NCBI GenBank assembly: GCA_035295665.1
Contig: DATGIQ010000385.1
Span: 1 to 31,566 of the forward strand
DNA length: 31,566 nt
From: DATGIQ01 sp035295665
Lineage (GTDB): Bacteria; Planctomycetota; Planctomycetia; Gemmatales; Gemmataceae
Direction of reading: 5' to 3'
Part shown: piece by piece, positions 16,083 through 24,174 of the stretch
Layout of the letters: each line of letters opens with the position of its first letter
How positions within the stretch are numbered: the first letter of the stretch is position 1
The notes under the pieces: generated by a model
Told to the model about the DNA's origin: nothing
Databases searched by the model: none
What the model saw: the letters and a program-made list of their open reading frames with translations, nothing else
Translations under genes and position numbers: made by a program

Positions 16083-17738
16083 ATGATTGCGACGACCAAC
16101 GGGGCCACCAAGCCATCCATGAATGAGGCAAATGAGAAGGACCCGTTCAACAATAATTCCTACGGCACGCTGGTGGACAGCGGCTACAAGCTGGTCAGCC
16201 TACCGGTCCTGGATGTGGTCGATTTCAACGAGCGCATCATCCGCGGCTACGAAGAGGGGTATGGCGAAAAGGATTTGCCAGCGGATCTGTCCGTCGCACG
16301 CTCGCTCATCCCTGCCGGCACCGCGACCTTGCGCGACTTCAGCAATATCGCTCCGGAAATTCCGCTTTACATTCCCGAAAACTGCACCGGCTGCATGGAC
16401 TGTGTCACCGAATGTCCGGACACGGCCATTCTGGGGAAGGTCCTCTCCGAGGTCGAGTTCGAAGAGAAGCTGAAGACGATTGTTGATGAAGCCGACCGGG
16501 AGATGTACCGCAAGCAATGGTCTCGGACCAAGAAGTATTACGAAGGCCCCAAGAAGAAGAACCTGCCGGGCGGCATGTTCAACATCATGATCGATCCGAG
16601 CAAATGCAAGGGGTGCGCCGAGTGTGTGACCGTCTGCGACGACGACGCCCTCAAAATGATCACCAAAACCGATGAGGTGATGGTGGAAACCCGGAAAAGC
16701 CATCGCTTCTTCAAGAATTTTGGACCGAGCAATCCGGCCTACATCAACGAGAGCCTGCTTATCGATATGATGCTCAAGGAGCAGACCCATATCTATGTAG
16801 GTGGAGCGGGTTCCTGTGCCGGCTGCGGCGAAGGGACGGCCCTGCGTATGATGTGCGCAGCCACCGGCTCAAAGTACGGCGATCAGTGGGGCATTGTCGC
16901 GGCCACCGGCTGCAACACAGTTTACACCTCGACCTACCCATACAACCCGTATCTCATCCCGTGGACTAACTCCCTCTTCGAAAACGCCCCGGCTGACGCC
17001 ATGGGCGTCCGCATGCGCTGGGACCAGAAAGGCTGGCAAGATAAGCCAATCTGGTGCATCGGCGGTGATGGGGCCATGTTCGATATCGGCTTCCAATCCT
17101 TGTCGCGCCTGTTGGCCAGCGGCATGAATGTAAAGGTCTTTGTGCTGGACACGCAGGTCTATTCCAACACGGGCGGCCAGGCGTCGACCAGCAGTTACAC
17201 CGGCCAAAACACCAAGATGAGCGTGCATGGCAAGACGGTTGCCGGTAAGCAAGAACGGCGCAAGGAAATCGCTCAGATTGCCATGATGCATCCGCGCAGC
17301 TACGTGGCCCAGACGACCTGCGCCCACGTGAACCATTTCTACAAGGCGGTCCTGGGGGCCCTGGAGTTCGACGGGCCGGCCATTATTACCTGCTACACAA
17401 CCTGCCAACCGGAGCACGGCGTCGCGGACAACATGGCCGGCGAGCAGGCCCGCTTGGCCGTCGACACCCGAGCGTTTCCGTTGCTGATTTTCGATCCGCG
17501 CAAAGGGAACACCATCAAGGAACGCCTTTCCTTGCAGGGTAACCCGGCCGTCAAGGAGGATTGGTTCGTCAATCCCAAGACCAAGGAGCAGGTTACGTTC
17601 ATCGACTTTGCCCGCAGCGAAGGCCGCTTCGCCAAGCATTTCGATCGAGATGGCAATCCGTCGGAAACGCTTGTGTGGGCCAAGCAAGAACGGCTCGAGA
17701 ATTGGCACCTGCTGCAAGAATTGGCGGGGCTCCGCTGA
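16083..17738 (+). CDS. Pyruvate/2-oxoacid:ferredoxin oxidoreductase, delta-beta subunit
   Basis: The 551-aa product matches the second half of NifJ. The delta part has two [4Fe-4S] motifs: CTGCMDCVTECP near residue 100 and CKGCAECVTVC near residue 176, which carry electrons to ferredoxin. The beta part begins around residue 240 with GSCAGCGEGTALRMM, whose cysteines match the proximal-cluster CxGCGE motif. The thiamine diphosphate-binding region follows with GDGAMFDIGFQSL and VYSNTGGQAST. All expected cofactor residues are present, so an active complex with the alpha-gamma chain is likely. GAGGAG seven bases before ATG 16083 is a strong ribosome binding site. The gene is separated from alpha-gamma by the toxin-antitoxin relic, yet probably still shares its transcript. 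It converges on the minus-strand gene at 17746 with a seven-base gap. Confidence 0.93.
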   Translation: MIATTNGATKPSMNEANEKDPFNNNSYGTLVDSGYKLVSLPVLDVVDFNERIIRGYEEGYGEKDLPADLSVARSLIPAGTATLRDFSNIAPEIPLYIPENCTGCMDCVTECPDTAILGKVLSEVEFEEKLKTIVDEADREMYRKQWSRTKKYYEGPKKKNLPGGMFNIMIDPSKCKGCAECVTVCDDDALKMITKTDEVMVETRKSHRFFKNFGPSNPAYINESLLIDMMLKEQTHIYVGGAGSCAGCGEGTALRMMCAATGSKYGDQWGIVAATGCNTVYTSTYPYNPYLIPWTNSLFENAPADAMGVRMRWDQKGWQDKPIWCIGGDGAMFDIGFQSLSRLLASGMNVKVFVLDTQVYSNTGGQASTSSYTGQNTKMSVHGKTVAGKQERRKEIAQIAMMHPRSYVAQTTCAHVNHFYKAVLGALEFDGPAIITCYTTCQPEHGVADNMAGEQARLAVDTRAFPLLIFDPRKGNTIKERLSLQGNPAVKEDWFVNPKTKEQVTFIDFARSEGRFAKHFDRDGNPSETLVWAKQERLENWHLLQELAGLR

Positions 17739-17745
17739 GCGTCTT

Positions 17746-19053
17746 CTACGGTTCAGGTCGGAGCAAGCGGAGGCGGTGCAATCGTGTCCGCTCGAATTCC
17801 ACTTCGCCCAATACCGCATGCCGCAGCACCAGGCGGTGCGGATCGAGCCGTTGGATGGTCCCATCCAGTGCGTCCGGCTCGTAGCTAATTCCGGAACGCA
17901 GCCAAACGCGGACCGATTTGCCGTCGGGCTTCTGGGCGGCCGCGCCGAATTGCCGAAAGCAAATCTCCCGCACCTCGCCCCAGCGGTAGGCCTGCGGGCC
18001 GTAGTGCGTACGCAGTCGGATTCGGTGATCGGGCTCCTCGACCACGTCGCCAAACATCTGATCGCCACTCAGTAGCCAAAGCTCATCCTGGTCGGAATGG
18101 CTCTTTGGATGGGGCCGCTCCGACACGGCCTGTGCCAGGCTGAAATCATCAAAGCAGATCTCCCCCTCCCTGCCCGCGGCCGAAGCCGTGCGGCTCAGGC
18201 GCACCGTGCGGAGGGATCCGCCGCCTTGCGGTTGCCGGCAAAACCAAAGGACCTCGTCGTCGATTGAGATCACCAGCGTGTCGAGATTAAATTCCATCTG
18301 AAGGCGGTGCCAGCCCTCCTTGCGTGGGAGGCTGCTCTTTCCTCGGGCCGTGCCCGATACTTCCGCGACATAATTGCCCGACCGCGGATCAAGCTGCACC
18401 CGCACCGATGGCCATCCCGTGCAGTTCTCGAATTCTGCGGCGAGTTGCCAGGTGAGACCGGTTGTTGGTGGGAGATCACGGAAATTGATGCCGGCGCGAC
18501 CCGCATTCAGAATCCCCGGCACGATATACTCCGCCTGTCCAGGACCCGGGAAGCAGAGGCTATGCCGGCCCGAATCGTGTTGCGTGGTCGTGCGGACAGG
18601 CGCACCGGACAATCGCCACGCTTTCAAATCCTTTTCGAAATCGTCTACAAAGACGGTAACAAAACCCGGTGCGTGCCGTACCGCGGCCACGGCAGCGCGC
18701 GGAATAGACAGGATATCCCGCCATGCGGTACGGAGCTGGACCTTGTCCGAGCTGAAGCCAAGGAGCTCCCCTGTCAGATGCTCCCCGCCGTGGAGCAAGA
18801 CACGAAATGGTGCCGCCGCGCGAAAGGGAGGCAATGGAGTTGGCGAGAAGCGGACATGGTCGAGCTGACCGAGCGACACGGGCTGCTCTTGTCCGCGGGC
18901 GCGGAAGACTAGTTGGCCGTCTCGATCGCTGCCCAGTTCCCCTTCGATGCGTTGACCTTGCGGCAAGACCGCCTCATCGGCATGGACAGCGATGACCGAG
19001 AGGAACCATGCGACGGTGAAGCATCCAGTAGCCAGGTGCTGGGACATTGGCAT
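17746..19053 (-). CDS. Secreted hypothetical protein with LamG-like central region
   Basis: The 435-aa product starts with a signal peptide (hydrophobic stretch about residues 10-24, likely cleavage after AVHA). Three segments are visible. Residues 28-130 have short beta-rich units of the type RIEGELGSDRDGQLVFR and HLTGELLGFSSDKVQL, the pattern of planctomycete surface or anchor proteins. Residues 135-310 include DDFEKDLKAWRLSG, AAEFENCTG, GWHRLQMEFNLDTLVISIDD and ICFDDFSL, which suggest a concanavalin/LamG-like jelly roll. Residues 330-430 repeat the first type of unit (DQMFGDVVEEPDHRIRLRT). No catalytic motif is recognisable. The start could be Met1 or Met3. It lies downstream of trpA by 27 bases on the same strand and may be cotranscribed. 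Function is unknown. Confidence 0.7.
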   Translation of the reverse strand: MPMSQHLATGCFTVAWFLSVIAVHADEAVLPQGQRIEGELGSDRDGQLVFRARGQEQPVSLGQLDHVRFSPTPLPPFRAAAPFRVLLHGGEHLTGELLGFSSDKVQLRTAWRDILSIPRAAVAAVRHAPGFVTVFVDDFEKDLKAWRLSGAPVRTTTQHDSGRHSLCFPGPGQAEYIVPGILNAGRAGINFRDLPPTTGLTWQLAAEFENCTGWPSVRVQLDPRSGNYVAEVSGTARGKSSLPRKEGWHRLQMEFNLDTLVISIDDEVLWFCRQPQGGGSLRTVRLSRTASAAGREGEICFDDFSLAQAVSERPHPKSHSDQDELWLLSGDQMFGDVVEEPDHRIRLRTHYGPQAYRWGEVREICFRQFGAAAQKPDGKSVRVWLRSGISYEPDALDGTIQRLDPHRLVLRHAVLGEVEFERTRLHRLRLLRPEP

Positions 19054-19080
19054 GAGAATCCGGTTCGTCCCGTCCCGCGC

Positions 19081-20097
19081 TCACACGGTGGGCACGGAGA
19101 TTCCGCCGGGATTGAGCGCATCGGCGAGGGACTGAGCCAGGTCACCGATCTCGTGAATGAGGTCTGCAAGCGGTCGGGTGCCTGCTTGCTCCAGGCGACG
19201 CACCAGAGCGCTGCCGACGATCACGCCATCTACCACGTCGCGCAGCATCTCGACATGAGCCGGCTTGCTGATCCCAAAGCCGACACAGATCGGCAACTCG
19301 GTCTGGCCGCGCAGCCAACCAAGCTGGCTGAGCAGTTGCTGCGGCAGTTGATCACGCTCGCCGGTGATTCCGGCCACGCTGACGTAGTACAGGAATCCGG
19401 TGGCGCTGCGGGCAATCCACTTGGCCCGCTCGGGTGGGGTCGTCGGCGTCACCATCTGGATGAGTTTGAGTTCCTGCGCGGTAGCCAGCTGTGTCAGTTG
19501 ATCGGCTTCCTCAATGGGAAGGTCCGGCACGATGATCCCGCTCAACCCGGCTGCTCGGGCTTGCGAAACGAACCCTTCGGGGCCACGCCGATGGACCAAC
19601 GTGTAGGAAATCATTGCCACCAGCGGAAGCTTTTGCTCCTTGATTGGGGACGAATGAGCCAGCTCCCGCAGACAGGCAAAGATATTGTCCAGGCGGATGC
19701 CTTGCGCCAGGGCGCGGGTGTAAGAAGCCTGGACGACCGGCCCGTCGGCGATGGGGTCGCTGTACGGGAAACCGATTTCGATCAGGCTAGCGCCCCGATG
19801 GGCCAGCTCCTCAACCAGCCGCGAAGTCGCGCTGAGCGACGGATCTCCGGCGGTCACAAACGGGATGAAGGCCTTGCGGCCTTGGGAACGCAGCCGTTGG
19901 AAGAGAAGATCAATCGGATTCATGAACGTTTTCTTTTGCCGATCACGGAGGATCCGCTCGATGGATTCCGCGACGGCTTGCCGGGCGGCCGCTTCCGTGG
20001 TGGCAACCGCCTCACAATCGGGGAAGAGCGGACAATGGGCACGATAGTGGTTGTCGCCCAAGCGTTCGACCACGATCGCGCACTCCACGGCCGTCAC
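19081..20097 (-). CDS. trpA: Tryptophan synthase alpha chain with in-frame HicB-like N-terminal extension
   Basis: Residues 59-338 are a complete TrpA: FIPFVTAGDPS, SLIEIGFPYSDPIADGP (catalytic Glu and Asp of the family), VPDLPIEEAD, GFLYYVSVAGITGER and VGFGISKP. TrpA cleaves indole-3-glycerol phosphate to indole, which is passed to TrpB. Upstream of the usual TrpA start (ATG 19923) the frame stays open for 58 codons that read like a HicB/UPF0150 domain: AIVVERLGDNHYRAHCPLFP, then TTEAAARQAVAESIERIL. GTG at 20097 has GGGGGGAG about seven bases upstream, while ATG 19923 lacks a clear ribosome binding site, so I call one 338-aa fusion. The alternative is a 280-aa TrpA from 19923 (19081-19923). 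The GTG lies 16 bases after the trpB stop, making a trpB-trpA operon. Confidence 0.8.
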   Translation of the reverse strand: MTAVECAIVVERLGDNHYRAHCPLFPDCEAVATTEAAARQAVAESIERILRDRQKKTFMNPIDLLFQRLRSQGRKAFIPFVTAGDPSLSATSRLVEELAHRGASLIEIGFPYSDPIADGPVVQASYTRALAQGIRLDNIFACLRELAHSSPIKEQKLPLVAMISYTLVHRRGPEGFVSQARAAGLSGIIVPDLPIEEADQLTQLATAQELKLIQMVTPTTPPERAKWIARSATGFLYYVSVAGITGERDQLPQQLLSQLGWLRGQTELPICVGFGISKPAHVEMLRDVVDGVIVGSALVRRLEQAGTRPLADLIHEIGDLAQSLADALNPGGISVPTV

Positions 20098-20113
20098 CGT
20101 CGGGCTCCCCCCT

Positions 20114-21325
20114 TCAGATTTCTTCGCCCCGGAGCCGGGCCACTTCGAAGCAATCCTTGTCCCCGCGGCCGGAGAAACAGATGACCACAACGTCTTCCTT
20201 GGCTCGCCGGGCCGCCACGCGCATGGCTTCGACGATGGCGTGGGCCGTTTCCAGCGCGGGCAGGATCCCTTCGAGCCGAGAACAGAGCTGGAATCCTTCC
20301 AGGGCATCCAGATCCGCGACGCTGGTGTAGCGGACCCGGCCGGCGTCTTTCCAGTAACTATGTTCGGGCCCTACACCCGGATAATCCAGGCCGGCGGAAA
20401 CCGAATGCACGTCCGCGGTCTGGCCGTCCGCGTCCTGCAAGACATAACTGTAGCTGCCATGCAGGACGCCCGGTTGACCGTGGCCCAGCGTGGCGGCGTG
20501 ATCACCGGGAACCGATCCCCGACCACCGGCCTCCACGCCGATCAGCTCGACCGCGCTGTCGGCCACGAACGGATAGAAGATGCCCGCGGAATTGCTGCCG
20601 CCGCCCACGCAGGCAATGACCACGTCGGGAAGACGGCCGATCTGGTCCAGACATTGCTGGCGAGTCTCCCGGCCGATCACGGATTGGAAGTCGCGGACCA
20701 TGACCGGGAACGGGTGCGGACCGACGACGCTGCCGATGATGTAGTGCGTGTGCTCCACGGTCGCCATCCAATCGCGCAAGGCTTCGTTGATGGCGTCCCG
20801 GAGCGTACGGCTGCCGCTGCGCACGGGGATGACCTCGCTGCCCAGGGCCTTCATCTTGAAGACGTTGAGCCGCTGCCGCCGCACGTCTTCTTCGCCCATG
20901 TAGACCTGGCATTTCAAGCCGAAGAGAGCGGCCGCCGTCGCCGTGGCGACCCCATGTTGGCCCGCTCCGGTTTCGGCAATGACCCGCGGCTTGGCCATCC
21001 GCCGTGCGAGCAGGGCCTGGCCGATGCAGTTATTGATTTTGTGCGCCCCGGTATGGTTGAGGTCTTCCCGCTTGAGGTAGATGCGGGCCCCTCCCGCTTC
21101 CTGGGTCAGCCGTTCGGCAAAGTACAATGGGGACGGCCTGCCGACATAGTGGTGCAGGTAATAGCTGAACTGGCGTTGGAATTCGGGATCGTCGTGGGCA
21201 TGGTCATATTGCTCCGTCAACTGGCGGAGCGCGAACATGAGCGTTTCCGGCACGTAACGGCCGCCGTAGGGACCAAATCGGCCGTGCTGGTCGGGAACGG
21301 AAGAAATCGCTTCCGGCATGATCAT
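20114..21325 (-). CDS. trpB: Tryptophan synthase beta chain
   Basis: The 403-aa product matches TrpB along its length: GRFGPYGGRYVPETLM near the N-terminus, REDLNHTGAHKINN with the pyridoxal-phosphate lysine at residue 96, ETGAGQHGVATATAAA, GGGSNSAGIFYPF (phosphate-binding loop), SAGLDYPGVGPEHS and a C-terminal region ending ARLRGEEI. It condenses indole with serine to give tryptophan, in complex with TrpA. The ATG at 21325 is chosen; ATG 21319 is equally possible and a TTG at 21364 less so, because family similarity begins after residue 10 and none has a strong ribosome binding site. trpA follows directly. No other trp genes or a trp leader are seen in the window. Confidence 0.95.
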   Translation of the reverse strand: MIMPEAISSVPDQHGRFGPYGGRYVPETLMFALRQLTEQYDHAHDDPEFQRQFSYYLHHYVGRPSPLYFAERLTQEAGGARIYLKREDLNHTGAHKINNCIGQALLARRMAKPRVIAETGAGQHGVATATAAALFGLKCQVYMGEEDVRRQRLNVFKMKALGSEVIPVRSGSRTLRDAINEALRDWMATVEHTHYIIGSVVGPHPFPVMVRDFQSVIGRETRQQCLDQIGRLPDVVIACVGGGSNSAGIFYPFVADSAVELIGVEAGGRGSVPGDHAATLGHGQPGVLHGSYSYVLQDADGQTADVHSVSAGLDYPGVGPEHSYWKDAGRVRYTSVADLDALEGFQLCSRLEGILPALETAHAIVEAMRVAARRAKEDVVVICFSGRGDKDCFEVARLRGEEI

Positions 21326-21452
21326 CTCATGGTTGAACTTGACGATTCGCAGCGATTCACGCAATGGCCACGAAACGCCATGTTCAACCTAGAGGCGCTC
21401 GGCGAACGGGTCAAGCGCAAAGCAACCGGCGTGGTGTGGCAACCTCCTCTCG

Positions 21453-21460
21453 ATTATAAT
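21453..21460. promoter_or_regulatory. Palindromic -10 element between trpB and mutM
   Basis: ATTATAAT at 21453-21460 sits inside the perfect palindrome CGATTATAATCG (21451-21462). It gives TATAAT on the plus strand (21455-21460) and on the minus strand (21453-21458). It lies between divergent trpB and mutM and could serve both. Neither side has a good -35 box. Confidence 0.4.
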
Positions 21461-21515
21461 CGGGCATGCTAGGTTGAGAGGAATCGCTTCGCCAAGATTC
21501 GTCGCCGAGTGTTCC

Positions 21516-22370
21516 GTGCCTGAGTTGCCCGAAGTTGAAACGATTGTTCGCGAGTTGAGACCCCAGCTGGTGGACCGGCGCATCTCCGCCGTTCGGATGA
21601 GCCGGCAGCGTCTGCGGAAACAATGGCAAAAAAGCTGGGAGCGGCAGTTGATCCATCACCGCGTGGCCGCAATCCGCCGCCGAGGAAAATGGATCCTTCT
21701 CGATCTGGATCCAGATCTGCACCTGGTGATCCACTTGGGCATGACCGGACAATTGACCATCCGGCCGGCACAGGAACTGCTTCGTACACACACGCACCTG
21801 GTCTTCAGCCTGGATGGAGGCCACAGCGAATTGCGTTTTCGGGACACCCGCCGTTTCGGCAGCGCGACGCTGTTTGCTTCCGGCGCGGAGTTGGAGCGAT
21901 TTTTCGAGGAGGTCGAGCTGGGACCGGAGCCGTTTCACCTGAACGCAAAATATTGGCAGCAACGCTTGGCCGCCACCCGGCGTTGCCTGAAGGCCGTTCT
22001 TCTGGACCAGCGCGTGGTTGCAGGCGTGGGCAACATCTATGCGGACGAATCGCTCTTTCAAGCCCGCCTGCACCCGGCCCGGCTCGGCAACGAAGTCAGC
22101 GCCACGGAGGCCATGCGGTTGCGGCGCGCGCTGATTCGAGTACTGAACCGCGCCATCCTCCAGCGCGGCTCCAGTATCCGCGATTATGTGGGCGGTTCCG
22201 GACAGCGGGGGCAGTATCAAGAAGAATTTCGGGTTTATCAGCGTGCCGGACAGCCTTGTCCGCGCTGCCGGAAGCCCATTGCGTGCATCCGCCTGGCGGG
22301 ACGGGCCACACATTTTTGTGCCCGCTGTCAGCCCTTGAGTGATTCCAAGAATGTCGTACCGTGCATTTAA
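21516..22370 (+). CDS. mutM: Formamidopyrimidine-DNA glycosylase
   Basis: The 284-aa product starts at GTG 21516 so that processing of Met leaves the catalytic N-terminal proline: (M)PELPEVET, with Pro2 and Glu3 as in all Fpg enzymes. RRGKWILLDL supplies the conserved Lys58. The middle has QRVVAGVGNIYADE, the helix-two-turn-helix DNA-binding region. The C-terminal zinc finger has Cys248, Cys251, Cys268 and Cys271 with GRATHFC carrying the conserved arginine. The family removes 8-oxoguanine and ring-opened purines and nicks the abasic site. The frame extends 14 codons upstream, but those residues would block the N-terminal proline, so the GTG is preferred. Its last 20 bases overlap the histidine kinase start. 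Confidence 0.95.
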   Translation: MPELPEVETIVRELRPQLVDRRISAVRMSRQRLRKQWQKSWERQLIHHRVAAIRRRGKWILLDLDPDLHLVIHLGMTGQLTIRPAQELLRTHTHLVFSLDGGHSELRFRDTRRFGSATLFASGAELERFFEEVELGPEPFHLNAKYWQQRLAATRRCLKAVLLDQRVVAGVGNIYADESLFQARLHPARLGNEVSATEAMRLRRALIRVLNRAILQRGSSIRDYVGGSGQRGQYQEEFRVYQRAGQPCPRCRKPIACIRLAGRATHFCARCQPLSDSKNVVPCI

Positions 22371-24072
22371 GCGTCTGTTGGGCGAAACCAGCCTGGAGCG
22401 GAAGTGCCGTTTTCTCTTTGGTGCCGGCACCCTGCTCTTGATCACGACGATCTTCTGGTGGTACGCGAAACGGACCGAAGTGTTGGCCTACGAGCAGACC
22501 ACCACAACCGGCAGATTGTTGACCCACCACATCTTGGAGGAAGCCCATCACAAGGACGCACTCGATGGCAAAGAACGGGAACTCATGCGGAAAGCGCTCG
22601 ACGAGTTTGCCGATCAAAATCTTTCGGGGGAAGAGCCGAAATACCATTACCGGCTCATCAAGCCGAATGCGGTCAATCGCGAGAACCAACCCGAGGACAG
22701 CTACGAGCACCGTCTGCTCGCCGACTTTCTGAGCGACAAGCAGAAGAAATACGAAAACCCGCTCCCCGCCAAGCCGTTTTACTACGGGGCCGTCCGAGCC
22801 AATTCGTTCTGTCTGAATGCGAGCTGCCATCCCCGGGCCGAAGAAAAGGATCTCTATCCCAGCCTGGCGGCGCAAGACCTAATGGCCATCGTCAAAATCC
22901 AAATCCCCACGATGGCCATCGAGAACGGGGTTCACCATATTTGGGCTTGGCTGCTGTCGATGGCCATCATTGCGGCCATCCTGATCATGAGCGGCAGCTA
23001 CCTGATTGTCCGCTACATCATCGTCAAACCGGTCAAGCACCTCAAGGAGGTCAGCGACGCCATCGCCGCTGGGGAACTCAATGTGCGCAGCGAAATTCAA
23101 ACGGGGGACGAATTCGAGGACCTCAGTTACGCCTTCAACCGCATGCTTCGCAACCTGGTCAGCATGCAGGACCGGTTGCGCAAACTGAACGTCGATCTCG
23201 ATCTCAAGGTCGATGAGCTGGCCCAGGCCAACATGGCCCTGTATGAATCGAATCGGCTGAAGAGTGACTTCCTGGCAACCATGAGCCATGAGCTGCGCAC
23301 GCCTCTCAATAGCATTCTCGGTTTTAGCGAGGTCCTTCTCTCCAGCAATCAGCTTAACGAGAAGCAGCAGCGGTGGGTGAGCAATATTCAAAAGAGCGGC
23401 GACCAATTACTGAACCTGATCAACGATATCCTCGATTTGGCCAAGATCGAGGCCGGCAAGATGCAAGTGCGCGTGGAGGAATTCAGTATCCACGATATCT
23501 TTGAAGGGTTGCTGAATATGTTTCGCCCCTTGGCCGAGCGCAAGAACATCGACCTGCGAGGCCAGGTCGATCCGGACATTCGCTTGCTGCGGCAAGACCC
23601 AGGCAAGTTGCAGCAGATCCTGTCCAATCTTCTCTCCAACGCCAGCAAATTCACGCCGGAAGGAGGCAGGGTCCTTCTCAAGGCGGAGGCCGATGGAGCG
23701 CACATCGTCCTCACGGTTAGCGATACGGGTGTCGGAATTGCTCCGGAAGAGCAAGAACTGGTGTTCGAAAAATTCCGACAATCGGGCAACCCGCTGACCC
23801 GTGAGCATGCTGGCACTGGCCTTGGCCTCTCGATTGTTCGGGAGCTGTCGAAACTGCTCAACGGCGAAGTCCTCTTGCAAAGCGAGCTCGGCCGGGGCAG
23901 CACTTTCACGATACGGTTGCCGTTGCAACTGAGCCAGGAACCGCGTTTAGAATTTGATCTGGCAGACCAGGGGATTGATCTCGCCAAGGCCCAGCGTGTG
24001 GATGGACGCCTCCGGGAAAGCACAGGGAGCGTGGCGGTCAGCTTGCCCGAGAAAAGAGCTGCACAAGCCTGA
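22351..24072 (+). CDS. Membrane histidine kinase with heme-type (DUF3365-like) sensor domain
   Basis: The 573-aa product has two membrane helices (about 19-41 and 197-225) flanking a periplasmic domain. That domain resembles DUF3365/Tll0287: YRLIKPNAVNRENQPEDSYE, PFYYGAVRANSF, then CLNASCH (Cys154, Cys159, His160), a CX4CH version of the usual CXXCH heme-c motif. After TM2 comes HAMP (about 216-270), a coiled coil, HisKA with His313 in SHELRTP, and HATPase with Asn430, DTGVG at about 458 and GTGLGLS at about 488. The last 60 residues or so are a poorly conserved tail. It should autophosphorylate in response to a redox or gas signal; no response regulator is adjacent. ATG at 22351 is preferred over GTG 22339. 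It overlaps mutM by 20 bases, so the two are likely cotranscribed. Confidence 0.88.
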   Translation: MSYRAFKRLLGETSLERKCRFLFGAGTLLLITTIFWWYAKRTEVLAYEQTTTTGRLLTHHILEEAHHKDALDGKERELMRKALDEFADQNLSGEEPKYHYRLIKPNAVNRENQPEDSYEHRLLADFLSDKQKKYENPLPAKPFYYGAVRANSFCLNASCHPRAEEKDLYPSLAAQDLMAIVKIQIPTMAIENGVHHIWAWLLSMAIIAAILIMSGSYLIVRYIIVKPVKHLKEVSDAIAAGELNVRSEIQTGDEFEDLSYAFNRMLRNLVSMQDRLRKLNVDLDLKVDELAQANMALYESNRLKSDFLATMSHELRTPLNSILGFSEVLLSSNQLNEKQQRWVSNIQKSGDQLLNLINDILDLAKIEAGKMQVRVEEFSIHDIFEGLLNMFRPLAERKNIDLRGQVDPDIRLLRQDPGKLQQILSNLLSNASKFTPEGGRVLLKAEADGAHIVLTVSDTGVGIAPEEQELVFEKFRQSGNPLTREHAGTGLGLSIVRELSKLLNGEVLLQSELGRGSTFTIRLPLQLSQEPRLEFDLADQGIDLAKAQRVDGRLRESTGSVAVSLPEKRAAQA

Positions 24073-24085
24073 CGCGTCCGCGAAG

Positions 24086-24174
24086 ATGCTTCGCTGGCTC
24101 ATCCTGGGCATGCAGCGCCACCACAAAGGTGAGCTGGTCCAAGCGGAACAGCTCGATCAGCACAGGTCCTGCAC
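24086..24174 (+). pseudogene. Out-of-frame 5' end of the TPR gene (probable frameshift)
   Basis: From ATG 24086 the frame reads ILGMQRHHKGELVQAEQLDQ, which fits the first helix pair of a TPR unit. The continuation VLHVDLTNPDALLYLG, which completes that unit, is in a different frame from about 24160 onward. A net one- or two-base indel between about 24151 and 24165 would join them. It may be a real mutation, programmed shift or sequence error. Confidence 0.5.

Noticed and set aside
20051..21472. A 473-codon plus-strand frame across trpB and the trpA fusion start
   Set aside because: The minus strand encodes TrpB with all its conserved motifs; the plus-strand reading shows no family pattern.
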